Shown: positions 25,920-34,588 of the stretch, one piece after another | Position numbering within the stretch: position 1 is the first letter of the stretch | Layout: each line of letters opens with the position of its first letter | Assembly: GCA_040754335.1 (NCBI GenBank) | Contig: JBFMCV010000002.1 | Coordinates: 186,001 to 250,000, forward strand | Reading direction: 5' to 3' | Length of the DNA: 64,000 nt | From: Thermodesulfobacteriota bacterium | GTDB taxonomy: Bacteria > Desulfobacterota_D > UBA1144 > Nemesobacterales > UBA2774 | The notes under the pieces: model-generated | What the model was told of the DNA's origin: nothing | The model's database searches: none | Seen by the model: the letters and a program-made list of their open reading frames with translations, nothing else | Made by a program: the position numbers and the translations under genes

Positions 25920-28900
25920 TCTGCTTTTACGCTCCGGTTTTTTCTCGATTCGGTGTACTTCCTGATGACGACGTAGAAGACAGGGGTTAAAAAGAGGCCG
26001 AAGAACGTTACGCCGAACATGCCGCTGAATACGGACGTTCCGAGCGCCTGCCTCATCTCGGCGCCCGCGCCCGCAGCGATCAGGAGGGGCACTACGCCGA
26101 GAATGAACGCGAACGAGGTCATGAGGATCGGGCGGAGCCTGACGCGCGATGCCTCTACCACGGCCTCCTCCCGGCCCTTGCCCGTCTGCTGGTAGTCCTT
26201 GGCGAATTCGACTATCAGTATCGCGTTCTTGCACGCGAGACCCACGAGCACGACGAACCCGATCTGTGTGAGTATGTTGTTATCCATGCCCCGCAGGAGC
26301 AGGCCCGTTATCGCCGACAGGAGACACATGGGCACGATGAGTATTATCGCGAGCGGGAGCGACCAGCTCTCGTAGAGCGAGGACAGTATGAGGAATACGA
26401 AAAGCACGCAGAGTGGGAATATGAACAGCGCCGTGTTGCCGGCCGTGACCTGCTGGTAGGCTAGGTCCGTCCATTCGTAACCCACGCCCGGGGGCAGTAT
26501 CTGCGCGGCGAGCTTCTCCATTGCGTTAATCGCCTGCCCGGAGCTGAACCCGGGGAGCGTGGCGCCGTTCACCTCGATCGCGGGGAAAAGGTTATAGCGG
26601 ACGACGCGGTCGGGCCCGGTTTCGCTGATTATATCTACGACGGAGCCGAGGGGTACTGCCTGCCCTGTCGCGCTCCGCGTCCTCAGCTTCGCGATGTCTT
26701 CGGGCTGCTGACGGAAGTCTCCTTCCGCCTGAGCCGTGACCCTGTAAACCCGACCGAAGAGGTTGAGGTCGTTTACGTAAACCGAGCCCAGGTACACCTG
26801 GAGCGTGTCGAATATGTTCGTGAGCGGGACGTCTAGCTTCTTTGCCTTCGTCCTGTCGACCTCGGCGTATATCTGCGGGGTCCTCGTGCTGAACGTGGTG
26901 AACACCCTCGTAAGGCCCGGCTCCTGGTTGGCGGCGCCTATAAGCGCGTAGGTCGCCTTCTCGAGCTCCTTCAATCCCACGTCCGCGCGGTCCTGTACCA
27001 TCATCTTGAAGCCGCCCGCGGTGCCGAGACCCCTGACGGGCGGGGGAGAGATAACTATCAGTCTCGCCTCCTGTATGACGGAAAGCCTCCGGCTGAGGTC
27101 GGCTATTATCTCATCGAGCGTGGGGCCTTTCTTCGCGCGCTCATTAAACGGTGCGAGCGGTGTGAATATGACGCCCGAGTCCGAGCTGTTCGAGAACGTG
27201 GCCCCCGAGAATCCCGCGAACCCGACTGCGTAGGCTATTCCCGGCGTGTCCAGTATTATGTCGGTCGCGCGGGCGATGACGGAGTCGGTCCGCTCGAGCG
27301 ACGCGCCGTCAGGAAGAGCGACGTCCACAATCAGATACCCCTGGTCCTGTGCGGGGATGAACCCGCCCGGCACGCTTGTGAATCCGAGATACGTGAGTCC
27401 GATCAAGCCGCAATAGACGATTATGGCGATAGTGCTGAAACGGAGGATCCTCTTGACCGAGCCGCTGTAAGCCTCGCTCGCGCGGTCGAAGAGCCTGTTG
27501 AACCCGCCGAACACCTTCTTTAACACCCTGTTGACGAAGGGGCCGATGAACCATCCGGCGGCGCAGCCTGTGGCGAAGAGCAGGATGCGTACCGCCCATA
27601 GCGCAGCCGTGCTGCCTGACGATGCAGCGGGGTCATAACCCTGACCGGAGTTAATACCGAAGATACCGGCGATCGTGCCTGTGAGGAGATAATACGCAGC
27701 AAATCCCCCTATGGCAGCGATGCCGACGCGGGGCAGAGCCTCCTGATGCTCCGCGTCGCTGTCGGGCCTTATGAGCTGGACGGCCCTCGAAGGCGCGAGC
27801 GTCAGCGCGTTCACTGCGGAGATGATAGTCGAGGCTGCGATGACCAGTGCGAACTGCTTATAGAACTGGCCGCTTATGCCGGGGAGGAACGCCGTCGGTA
27901 TGAATACGGAGCTCAGCACGAGAGTGATCGCGAGCACGGGGCCCGTGATCTCGGCCATGGCTTTCAGCGTGGCCTCCCTCGGCTCGATCCCTTTCGACAT
28001 CCAGCGCTTGATGTTCTCGACCACGACTATGGAGTCGTCCACCACGATACCTATCGCGAGCACGAGTCCGAACATCGAGAGGTTGTTGAGCGAAAATCCG
28101 AAGGCCGCCATGACGGCGAACGTGCCGACCAGCGACACGACCGCGTCTATCATCGGCAGGAGCGCCGCCCGCCAGTCCTGAAGGAAAACGATTACCACTA
28201 TGAAAACGAGCATGAACGCGATGAACAGGGTGTGATAGACTTCGTTTATGGACTGCTGCACGAAAATCGTCGGGTTATATACGATCCTGTATTCGAGCCC
28301 CTTGGGGAAGTCCTTGCTTATCCGGGCCATAGTCTTCTCGACTGCCTGCGCCGTGGCGAGGGCGTTAGAGCCAGGGAGCTGGAATATGCCGATAGCCTGG
28401 GCGGGCTTGCCGTCGAGGTAGCTGTTGACGCCGTAGTCCCTCGCTCCTAGCTCCACGCGGGCAACGTCCTTTATGCGCGTGATGCGCCCGTCTTCGCCCG
28501 TCCTGATGACAACGTCCGCGAACTGGTCGGCCTCGACGAGCCTTCCGAGCGTGTTGACCGAGAGCTGGTAGGCGTTGCCCTGCGGCACGGGGGGCTGACC
28601 CAGCACGCCCGCCGCGACCTCGACGTTCTGCTCCCTGAGCGACTGCACGACGTCCGTCACCGTGAGGCCCATCGAGTAGAGCTTCTCCGGGTCGAGCCAT
28701 ACCCTCATGCTGTATTCGCGCGCGCCGAACACGGTCACGTTGCCGACGCCCTCTATGCGTGTGAGGACGTCGTAAACCCTTATCAGTGCGTAGTTGCTTA
28801 TGTAGAGCTGGTCGTAACGGTTATCGGGCGAGACCAGGTGGACGACGAGCAGCATGTCGGGCGAGCTTTTCCTCACTGTGACGCCTATGCGCCTGACCTC

Positions 28901-29263
28901 TTCGGGCAGTCTCGGCTCGGCGACCGCGACCCGGTTCTCGACCAGCACCTGCGCCTTGTCGATGTCTGTTCCCAGCTCGAACGTGATTGTGAGCTGCATC
29001 TGTCCGTCGCTCGTCGACTGGGAAGACATATAGAGCATGTCCTCGACGCCGTTTATCTCCTGCTCGAGCGGGGTGGCCACGGTCTCGGCTATAGTCTCCG
29101 GGTTAGCGCCCGGATAGCTCGTGCGCACGACTATAGTGGGCGGAGTGACCTCCGGGTACTGGCTTACGGGCAGAGTGAAGTAGGCGATAAGCCCCACGAT
29201 TACGATAAGGACGGAGAGCACTGTGGCGAATATCGGCCTGTCGACGAAAAACCGGGAAATCAT
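25916..29263 (-). CDS. RND multidrug efflux transporter, HAE1 family, with extra two-helix insert
   Basis: 1115-residue inner-membrane proton-driven pump. The N-terminus MISRFFVDRPIFATVLSV, the relay aspartates in GIVVDDSIVVVENIKRW and the relay lysine in GLACKNAILIVEF are all intact. AcrB-type pumps are about 1040-1050 long. The extra residues lie near 495-590, after ALTLAPSRAVQLI, and hold two added hydrophobic segments (GIAAIGGFAAYYLLTG and LWAVRILLFATGCAAGWFIG). Substrates are unknown. Coupled to the outer-membrane gene by ATGA and 1 bp from the adaptor. Confidence 0.95.
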   Translation of the reverse strand: MISRFFVDRPIFATVLSVLIVIVGLIAYFTLPVSQYPEVTPPTIVVRTSYPGANPETIAETVATPLEQEINGVEDMLYMSSQSTSDGQMQLTITFELGTDIDKAQVLVENRVAVAEPRLPEEVRRIGVTVRKSSPDMLLVVHLVSPDNRYDQLYISNYALIRVYDVLTRIEGVGNVTVFGAREYSMRVWLDPEKLYSMGLTVTDVVQSLREQNVEVAAGVLGQPPVPQGNAYQLSVNTLGRLVEADQFADVVIRTGEDGRITRIKDVARVELGARDYGVNSYLDGKPAQAIGIFQLPGSNALATAQAVEKTMARISKDFPKGLEYRIVYNPTIFVQQSINEVYHTLFIAFMLVFIVVIVFLQDWRAALLPMIDAVVSLVGTFAVMAAFGFSLNNLSMFGLVLAIGIVVDDSIVVVENIKRWMSKGIEPREATLKAMAEITGPVLAITLVLSSVFIPTAFLPGISGQFYKQFALVIAASTIISAVNALTLAPSRAVQLIRPDSDAEHQEALPRVGIAAIGGFAAYYLLTGTIAGIFGINSGQGYDPAASSGSTAALWAVRILLFATGCAAGWFIGPFVNRVLKKVFGGFNRLFDRASEAYSGSVKRILRFSTIAIIVYCGLIGLTYLGFTSVPGGFIPAQDQGYLIVDVALPDGASLERTDSVIARATDIILDTPGIAYAVGFAGFSGATFSNSSDSGVIFTPLAPFNERAKKGPTLDEIIADLSRRLSVIQEARLIVISPPPVRGLGTAGGFKMMVQDRADVGLKELEKATYALIGAANQEPGLTRVFTTFSTRTPQIYAEVDRTKAKKLDVPLTNIFDTLQVYLGSVYVNDLNLFGRVYRVTAQAEGDFRQQPEDIAKLRTRSATGQAVPLGSVVDIISETGPDRVVRYNLFPAIEVNGATLPGFSSGQAINAMEKLAAQILPPGVGYEWTDLAYQQVTAGNTALFIFPLCVLFVFLILSSLYESWSLPLAIILIVPMCLLSAITGLLLRGMDNNILTQIGFVVLVGLACKNAILIVEFAKDYQQTGKGREEAVVEASRVRLRPILMTSFAFILGVVPLLIAAGAGAEMRQALGTSVFSGMFGVTFFGLFLTPVFYVVIRKYTESRKNRSVKAE

Positions 29264-29264
29264 A

Positions 29265-30491
29265 TTATCCTCCAGTATTGCTCTCTGGCGCTTGTGTGGC
29301 GTTTTGCTGAGGCTCCTTTGACGGCAGTCCGGGCGTGAGGAAGTTCTTTTCCTTGACGACTATGTCTTCTTCGACGGGGGTTACCTTGGTCCCGGGCATG
29401 GCCCTCTGAAGCCCGTTGACGACTATCCTGTCCCCGGGCGCGACGCCCTGTCTTATCACCCTGAGCCCGTTCACCCTGGGTCCGAGAGTGACCTGCCTGT
29501 ACTCGACCATGTCTTCGGGACTGACTACCATGACGTACTTTTGCGACTGGTCGCTGCCGACGGCTTCGTCGGGCACGAGCACGGCCTTGTACTGCCCGCT
29601 GCCCATGATCTTCATCCGGGCGAATAGCCCCGGCGTGAGCGTGCCGTCCGGGTTTGAGAATACGCCTCTCCCCCTGATAGTCCCCGTATTCGGGTCGAGC
29701 CTGTTGTCTATGAAGTCTATGTAACCTTTGTGGGGGTAGTCCGTTTCGTTCGAGAGCTCCATGTAGGCCGGGTTCTGACCCTCTCTCGTGTCGGGCTTCA
29801 CACCTTCCTGCTCGAGGTTCGTGTACCTGAGATAGGACTGCTCGTCAGCCTCGAAATAGCAGTAGATCGGGTCGAGCGAAACTATCGTCGTAAGGAGCGT
29901 GCCGCCCGTGCCGCCGTTTATGAGGTTGCCGACCGTGACGTTTTTCCTGCTGATGAGTCCGCTTATGGGGGCCCTTACCTGCGTGAACTCCACGTCGAGC
30001 TCGGCCGCCTTTACGACTGCCTTGGCCTGCTCGACCGTTGCGCGCGCCACCTGCTCGTCAGACGCCCTCGTGTCAGCTTCTTCTTCGGATATAGCCCTCG
30101 CGCTCACGAGCTTCTTCGCACGCACGAGGTCGTTCTCCGCGAGCGAGAGACGGGCCTCTGCGAGCCTGAGCTCTGCCCGGGCGCGGTCGAGCTCCGCCTG
30201 GTAAGGCCTCGGGTCGATTACGAATAGAAGGTCGCCAGCCTTTACCGTCTGCCCGTCCTTAAAGTGTATGGATTCCAGATAACCGCTTACGCGCGCTCTC
30301 ACGTCGACCGTGTCGACTGATTCGAGACGCCCCGTATATTCGTCCCACTCCACGACATCCTTGACCACGGGCTTGCTCACGGTAACCGTCGGCGGAGGGG
30401 GCAGAGGGGCCTCCCCCTGCTTGCAGCCGTAGAGGAAGAGACCGAGGGATGCGAGTATGAACAATATGAGGCTTGCAGGCGAAATCTTCAT
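29265..30491 (-). CDS. RND periplasmic adaptor lipoprotein (MexA/AcrA type)
   Basis: 408 residues. Lipobox LFLYGC (Cys23) anchors it in the inner membrane. Order of domains: membrane-proximal beta, lipoyl halves (GYLESIHFKDGQTVKAGDLLFVIDP and RAPISGLISRKNVTVGNLIN) around an alpha hairpin (about 95-165), beta-barrel (YFEADEQSYLRYT...). Links the pump and the outer-membrane duct. First gene of the operon; a perfect palindrome lies 80-100 bp upstream of its start. Confidence 0.94.
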   Translation of the reverse strand: MKISPASLILFILASLGLFLYGCKQGEAPLPPPPTVTVSKPVVKDVVEWDEYTGRLESVDTVDVRARVSGYLESIHFKDGQTVKAGDLLFVIDPRPYQAELDRARAELRLAEARLSLAENDLVRAKKLVSARAISEEEADTRASDEQVARATVEQAKAVVKAAELDVEFTQVRAPISGLISRKNVTVGNLINGGTGGTLLTTIVSLDPIYCYFEADEQSYLRYTNLEQEGVKPDTREGQNPAYMELSNETDYPHKGYIDFIDNRLDPNTGTIRGRGVFSNPDGTLTPGLFARMKIMGSGQYKAVLVPDEAVGSDQSQKYVMVVSPEDMVEYRQVTLGPRVNGLRVIRQGVAPGDRIVVNGLQRAMPGTKVTPVEEDIVVKEKNFLTPGLPSKEPQQNATQAPESNTGG

Positions 30492-30846
30492 GTTCTTCGT
30501 ATCCTTTTATTATGTTTTAGTGATAACGCAGCGTAAATTTCATCGTTAATTTTCAATAATTACGGTACATTGTAAGTAAGTACTTACTTACATAGAACCT
30601 ACCAGCCCAGTCCGGGCGTGTCAAGATAATTGTAATTATAAGGTTAATTCGACGGGTGCCGCGGCGGGGCAGCCCTGCGCGCTCCCCGCTCTTCCCGGAA
30701 CCGTGCAAATGCGCGGCGCTCCTTGTGTCATACTTGATACGATGCGGTGCGTCGAAGGAAAGATTCCGTTTAATTCCTCATCCCTGAAATCGGCTTCGGC
30801 CCAGGAGAAATTCAACAACCGCGGCTGTCCCTGATATAATGTCTCC
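30492..30846. other. Promoter region of the efflux operon, no gene seen
   Basis: Holds the 22-bp palindrome described separately. A minus-strand frame at 30636-30848 lacks any family feature. The right part precedes a small plus-strand gene, which shows no clear ribosome site. Confidence 0.4.
30571..30592. promoter_or_regulatory. Perfect 22-bp palindrome, probable TetR-family operator
   Basis: The core GTAAGTAAGTACTTACTTAC (30572-30591) is its own reverse complement, with one more pair outside. TTAC/GTAA repeats of this kind are typical operators of TetR-family efflux repressors. The matching regulator gene is not in the window. Confidence 0.75.
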
Positions 30847-31128
30847 ATGACCGATCATACATCTGGCTTACCGACCGCGGGAGAGCTCACGGAAGCGCTC
30901 GGAGCGGCGGGCTTAGCTCATCACGAATACGAGCAGACCGCGCTCGGGGGCGTGCGCCACGAGGAATGGGCTGTGTTCTACGCCGCATACGTCCTCGGAA
31001 GGTTGGGGGACTTCGCCAAACCGAGCGATCTGACCAGGTGGCTCGGTGAAGCGCCGCTCACCGACAACTGGGCGGAATCCGCGGCCGCTCATGTACTTTC
31101 CGAGATCGGCCGGGGCCTCAAGTGCTGA
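30847..31128 (+). CDS. Small conserved protein of unknown function
   Basis: 93 residues, acidic, no signal peptide. A conserved core GGVRHEEWAVFYAAYVLGRL is followed by a helix. I do not recognise the family securely; similar short proteins with an E-x-x-W-A-x-F/W-Y-A-A-Y core exist. A 5'-truncated copy lies at 34138-34320 and a 3' fragment at 33331-33365. In the truncated copy most changes are conservative (for example Asp to Glu, Ala to Ser), which supports this being a real gene. Confidence 0.6.
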   Translation: MTDHTSGLPTAGELTEALGAAGLAHHEYEQTALGGVRHEEWAVFYAAYVLGRLGDFAKPSDLTRWLGEAPLTDNWAESAAAHVLSEIGRGLKC

Positions 31129-31138
31129 GGTTCGAATC
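31104..31138 (+). repeat. 35-bp repeat with tRNA T-arm-like part, copy 1
   Basis: Starts GATCGGCCGGGGCC and contains GCTGAGGTTC-N-AATC. It matches 33331-33365 at 31 of 35 positions without gaps. Its left part is the 3' end of the small gene at 30847; the right part resembles a tRNA T-arm. It brackets the ADH and SnoaL-like genes together with copy 2. Confidence 0.6.
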
Positions 31139-31529
31139 TTCCAGCAGCTAGAAAGTTTCCACGAAAAAAATTATCCGCATCAGAGTTATTATTGCACACT
31201 GAATACAGCTTTCGGATTCAGCTGTAACTTGCATCGAACACAAGCGGAATATTAAGACATAGTTAAGCAATGTTGTTTTTCCAATTTGGTTTGGTATCGT
31301 AAATAAATAAAGCCTTTCACGGATGACCTCCCGCACATCCGCACAAATTGGAGATAAATCTAATCTGGAGGAAATTTATACGGACGGATAGAGAAACCGA
31401 CCAGTGATATTTGACCGGCGGTGTCTCGGCCGATTCGCCGTTAACGGGAGAAATCGACTCTATTCCATTCGACAAAATAGGAGCGTGTATTAACTCGTCA
31501 AATCCAAAATATGCAAGGAGGTCGTAGAT
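31129..31529. other. AT-richer gap upstream of the dehydrogenase, no gene seen
   Basis: Contains the end of repeat copy 1 and then about 380 bp without a supported gene or structured RNA. The last 20 bp hold the strong ribosome site AAGGAGG of the dehydrogenase. The base composition is lower in GC than the flanks, as expected for a junction. Confidence 0.35.
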
Positions 31530-32591
31530 ATGCGCGCAGCAAGAATGCATGGGTTCAAGCAGCCGCTTGTGCTTGAGGATGTAAAGGTTCCGGATTTCGC
31601 CGCAGATGAGGTTTTAATAAAAGTCGCGGCGGCCGGGATGTGCCGTACGGATTGGCAGTTAGTAGATGGTTATTTTAAGGATTACCATACGCCAACGTTT
31701 CCGCTAACTCCCGGTCATGAAATCGCAGGATATGTGGAAAAGATAGGTGGTCTCGTGCCTGAAAGCTTCGGATTGAAGGAGGGAGACTTGGTCGTTGTCG
31801 TCGGCGGAATGGGAGACGGCGTCTGCCGGTTGTGTCACGAAGGCAATACGCATATATGCGAGAATGGAAGATGGCCGGGGTTCGGCCCTTACGGCGGTTA
31901 CGCGGAATTTGTCCCTATCCCCTACAACTATCTCATCCGTATCGAAAAAAAATATAAATTGAAACCCGAAGAGCTCGCGCCTCTCACAGACGCGGGTCTG
32001 ACGCCTTACAGAGGAATAAAGAAACTCCGGGACGCAGGCGTCCTCGGGCCGGACAGGGTCCTGGCGGTTTTCGGCGTGGGCGGTCTTGGGACATACGCGG
32101 TTCAATACGCGAAGCTTCTTTCGTCCGGGGCGACTGTGGTCGCGTTCGCCAGGAATGAGGAGAAGCTGGCCGTGGCCAGGGAGTACGGAGCGGACCACGT
32201 CATCAATGTCAAAGGGAAATCTACAGACGATATCCGTAAAGAGCTTATCAGTGCGACCGGCCACAGGAACATCGACGCTGTTATAGACTGTGCGGGTGCG
32301 GAAGCGATGATCAAGACCGGGTTCGGATTGCTCGCGAGGGGAGGCGCATACGTCTCAGTCGGTCTTGTCGGCAACCGCATAGACATTCCTCTCTTTCCGC
32401 TGGTCGTGGGGGAGTTCACGTATCACGGCTCTTTTTGGGGCAACTATAACGACCTGACCGAGGTTGTGGCATTGGCCGAGAAGGGTATGGTCAAGCACAC
32501 CGTGAAAAAAATCAAGTTCGAGGATATAAACGAGAACCTGGAATTGCTCCGTGACGGCGACATAATAGGACGCGCGGTCATTACTTATTAG
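31530..32591 (+). CDS. Zinc-type NAD(P)-dependent alcohol dehydrogenase (MDR family)
   Basis: 353 residues. N-terminal GroES-like domain with catalytic-zinc ligands in GMCRTDW and GHEIAG, then the Rossmann loop FGVGGLGTYAVQYAK. The structural-zinc lobe reads GDGVCRLCHEGNTHIC: three cysteines remain and the first is replaced by Gly/Asp, so that site may be weak. Substrate not inferable; the overall look is of a propanol-preferring or aryl alcohol type. Excellent ribosome site (AAGGAGG, 8 nt). Bracketed by the 35-bp repeats. Confidence 0.9.
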   Translation: MRAARMHGFKQPLVLEDVKVPDFAADEVLIKVAAAGMCRTDWQLVDGYFKDYHTPTFPLTPGHEIAGYVEKIGGLVPESFGLKEGDLVVVVGGMGDGVCRLCHEGNTHICENGRWPGFGPYGGYAEFVPIPYNYLIRIEKKYKLKPEELAPLTDAGLTPYRGIKKLRDAGVLGPDRVLAVFGVGGLGTYAVQYAKLLSSGATVVAFARNEEKLAVAREYGADHVINVKGKSTDDIRKELISATGHRNIDAVIDCAGAEAMIKTGFGLLARGGAYVSVGLVGNRIDIPLFPLVVGEFTYHGSFWGNYNDLTEVVALAEKGMVKHTVKKIKFEDINENLELLRDGDIIGRAVITY

Positions 32592-32664
32592 AACGCGGCT
32601 ATGTTCTCGCCTGCCGAATTCAGCACTCGGGGGAGGTTTTTAATGTTTTTATGAGGTTACGACT

Positions 32665-33312
32665 ATGAGCAGAGCCGCTATCAGTCTATTTATTAAAAAT
32701 ATCAAATCCCGGATTTGCGAACCCGCTCTGAGGTCCATATCTACCACAACAGCTGGCGGGATGTTGATATGTTCGGCCTTATTTGCAGCAGCCGTGGTCC
32801 CTGACGCGACCGATGTGGCAAATCTAAAACTACAAAATAGCTTAAAAGCGGTACCCACATTCGTTGTTGCAGAGGCTATAGCGCAGTCCGAGGAGGAAAC
32901 CGATAATATGGAAGACAAAAATAAAGAGATAGTCAGGGAGGGATTTGCCAAATGGGCAAACGGTACGGGCAGCTTTTTCGACCTCCTGACTGAAGATGCG
33001 GAATGGACTATCACCGGCCGAAGCCCCATCTCCAAAACTTACACCAGCCGCCAGCAATTCCTGGATGAAGCGATAACGCCGATTAACGAACGATTGAGCG
33101 CGGGAATAGTCCCGACTGTGCGGGGAATTTATGCGGACGGAGACATGGTGATTGCATTGTGGGACGGAACCGCCACAGCCAAAGACGGGAAACCATATAA
33201 GAACACTTATTCATGGTACATGACCATGAAAGACGGACGAATTGTGAAGGTGGTTGCGTTTTTCGATGCCATCGAGTTCATGGAGCTGTGGGAACGGGTA
33301 TCGGAAAAATAA
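32665..33312 (+). CDS. SnoaL-like (NTF2 fold) protein with N-terminal hydrophobic leader
   Basis: 215 residues. The C-terminal 130 form a SnoaL/ketosteroid-isomerase-like cone fold (KEIVREGFAKWANGTGSFFDLL, DAEWTITGRSP, FFDAIEFMELWERV). The first 80 include a basic start, a hydrophobic stretch (GGMLICSALFAAAVV) and a possible cleavage after AEAIA, suggesting export. An internal ATG at residue 82 would give just the domain. Catalytic role unknown. Confidence 0.7.
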   Translation: MSRAAISLFIKNIKSRICEPALRSISTTTAGGMLICSALFAAAVVPDATDVANLKLQNSLKAVPTFVVAEAIAQSEEETDNMEDKNKEIVREGFAKWANGTGSFFDLLTEDAEWTITGRSPISKTYTSRQQFLDEAITPINERLSAGIVPTVRGIYADGDMVIALWDGTATAKDGKPYKNTYSWYMTMKDGRIVKVVAFFDAIEFMELWERVSEK

Positions 33313-33330
33313 ACAGGTTATTATTCCCTC

Positions 33331-33365
33331 GATCGGCCGGGGCCGCTAGCGCTGAGGTTCTAATC
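33331..33365 (+). repeat. 35-bp repeat with tRNA T-arm-like part, copy 2
   Basis: Match to 31104-31138 (31/35). Here the sequence runs on as CTCTCCGCTGCC, so that GAGG-TTCTAAT-CCTC and a 7-nt acceptor-like strand follow, like a tRNA 3' end without CCA. Confidence 0.55.
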
Positions 33366-33462
33366 CTCTCCGCTGCCGGAATCCCGCGCCGAATACGTCC
33401 CAAGTCATTTTTCTGCATCAGCTGACCGATTGACACAGCTGCGGGACATATATTAAAATGAA

Positions 33463-33556
33463 TATCAACTAGAAGGGCAAACCATTTGAAAGAATGGGAC
33501 GCAAAGTCACAGGCCTAAGGACATTCCGTTTACGGCGGCTGGATTGCTATAGTGAA
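33463..33556 (+). ncRNA. Cyclic di-GMP-I (GEMM-I) riboswitch
   Basis: Matches the GEMM-I consensus closely: AGGGCAAACC, then stem CCATT-TGAAAG-AATGG with the GAAA loop, GGGACGCAAAG, and GGCCTAAGG (receptor side). The second hairpin is CCGTTTACGG, followed by a closing strand near TATAGT that can pair with ACTA at the 5' side. The base matching Vc2 G20 is G, which predicts c-di-GMP rather than cGAMP binding. It lies in sense orientation about 105 nt ahead of the gene at 33661. Confidence 0.9.
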
Positions 33557-33660
33557 CCTGATTAAGTCGAACGACTGCACGCACCTTCCCCGAATTTCTC
33601 CTTTGCACCCCGTCTCCGGAACCGGTCTGCCCTTGAATAAATCGGCAGAGGAGGTAGGCA

Positions 33661-34098
33661 ATGGCACGTAAGAAAGGCATTCCGAAAATGTCGGCGAAAG
33701 GGGCGGGCGGCGCTGCGTTCGATTTGGCCGGCATTAAATTCAGTTCCGTAGTAGGGGAGAAGAGTAACTACAACTTCCAGCCCGAGGTGACGGAGTATGA
33801 CCTCTGGCCGTTCTCCACTATAGAATGGGTCACGGCGGAGGGAAAATACAGGGCGCGGGCAATAGTCCAGCACAGGACGACCCGCGACATGGTCGCCTTT
33901 AATTCCTGGCACGAGGATTTCGGCGACGCTGAGCGTCCCATTGATCTTTTGAGGCACAGCCTGCAGGGAACGGCGGAGAGGCCGGTATACAACATCTTCG
34001 GCGAGACGATCGAGGTCCACACCGCCGACATCGGCGGAGGGTCGGTTGTGAACGTCACCGAGGTGCTTGCGCTTATCTGGTCGATGACCGAGAGCTGA
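33661..34098 (+). CDS. Unknown protein under a c-di-GMP riboswitch
   Basis: 145 residues, no signal peptide, basic N-terminus (MARKKGIPKMSAKG), then a mixed alpha/beta chain with WPFSTIEWVTAEGKYRARA and a Gly-rich turn (DIGGGSVVNVTE). I recognise no family. Strong ribosome site GGAGG 6 nt before ATG, part of which may be occluded by the hairpin at 33626-33649. The riboswitch ties it to a c-di-GMP-controlled lifestyle switch such as motility or biofilm formation. Confidence 0.75.
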   Translation: MARKKGIPKMSAKGAGGAAFDLAGIKFSSVVGEKSNYNFQPEVTEYDLWPFSTIEWVTAEGKYRARAIVQHRTTRDMVAFNSWHEDFGDAERPIDLLRHSLQGTAERPVYNIFGETIEVHTADIGGGSVVNVTEVLALIWSMTES

Positions 34099-34137
34099 AG
34101 AAGCGGGCGCCCATGTCTAAGGGACACGACTCCCCGC

Positions 34138-34320
34138 GAATACGAGCTGACAAGGCTCGGGAGCGTGAGACACGAAGAGTGGGCCGTGTTCTACTCCGCA
34201 TACGTCCTCGGAAGGTTGGGGGAGTTCGCCAAGCCGAGCGATCTGACCAAGCGGCTAATTGAAGCGCCGCTCGCCGGCAACCGGACGGAATCCGCGGCAG
34301 CTCATATTTTTTCTCCGTGA
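34138..34320 (+). pseudogene. 5'-truncated copy of the small gene at 30847
   Basis: Sixty codons matching residues about 27-87 of the 30847 product (RHEEWAVFYSAYVLGRLGEF, then SDLTKRLIEAPL), ending in TGA. The frame upstream runs without ATG, GTG or TTG back to the stop of the preceding gene, so the start is lost. The DNA match is high, and the 3' end diverges after GCTCAT. Confidence 0.75.
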
Positions 34321-34350
34321 TGAACCGTAAATAGTCTCACTTGCGATTAA

Positions 34351-34566
34351 TCACTCGCAAAACGCAGTACCGGCCCTCACGCCCGCTTTCTTCAATACGA
34401 TTGCCATGGGGCAGAACCCTGTGAAAGAAGCCTGGAACATGTTGAGTCCGACGAAGGCCGTGAACAGAAACCACGCCGGGTGGACGAAGTAACCTAACGC
34501 GAGGCTTGCGAGGACGAAGATACCGGCTATACGTAAAACGAGGCGGTCGACGTTTGCGGGTCTCAT
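34351..34566 (-). CDS. DUF2892 / YgaP-type membrane protein
   Basis: 71 residues with two membrane helices ([16 protein letters not shown] and [21 protein letters not shown]), the DUF2892 hairpin found alone or attached to rhodanese domains. The GFCPM cysteine motif is typical. Role unclear, possibly sulfur-related. Upstream on the same strand is a reductase gene, 22 bp away, so the two may be co-transcribed. Confidence 0.85.
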   Translation of the reverse strand: MRPANVDRLVLRIAGIFVLASLALGYFVHPAWFLFTAFVGLNMFQASFTGFCPMAIVLKKAGVRAGTAFCE

Positions 34567-34588
34567 GATTTTTCCTCCTTCCCTGAAG

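Larger units (their letters stand above)
33313..33660. other. Leader region: repeat fragment, riboswitch and hairpin
   Basis: No gene. From left to right: the second 35-bp repeat (33331-33365), a c-di-GMP-I riboswitch (about 33463-33556), a TCTGCC/GGCAGA hairpin (33626-33649) directly before the ribosome site GGAGG (33650-33654) of the next gene. Confidence 0.8.
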
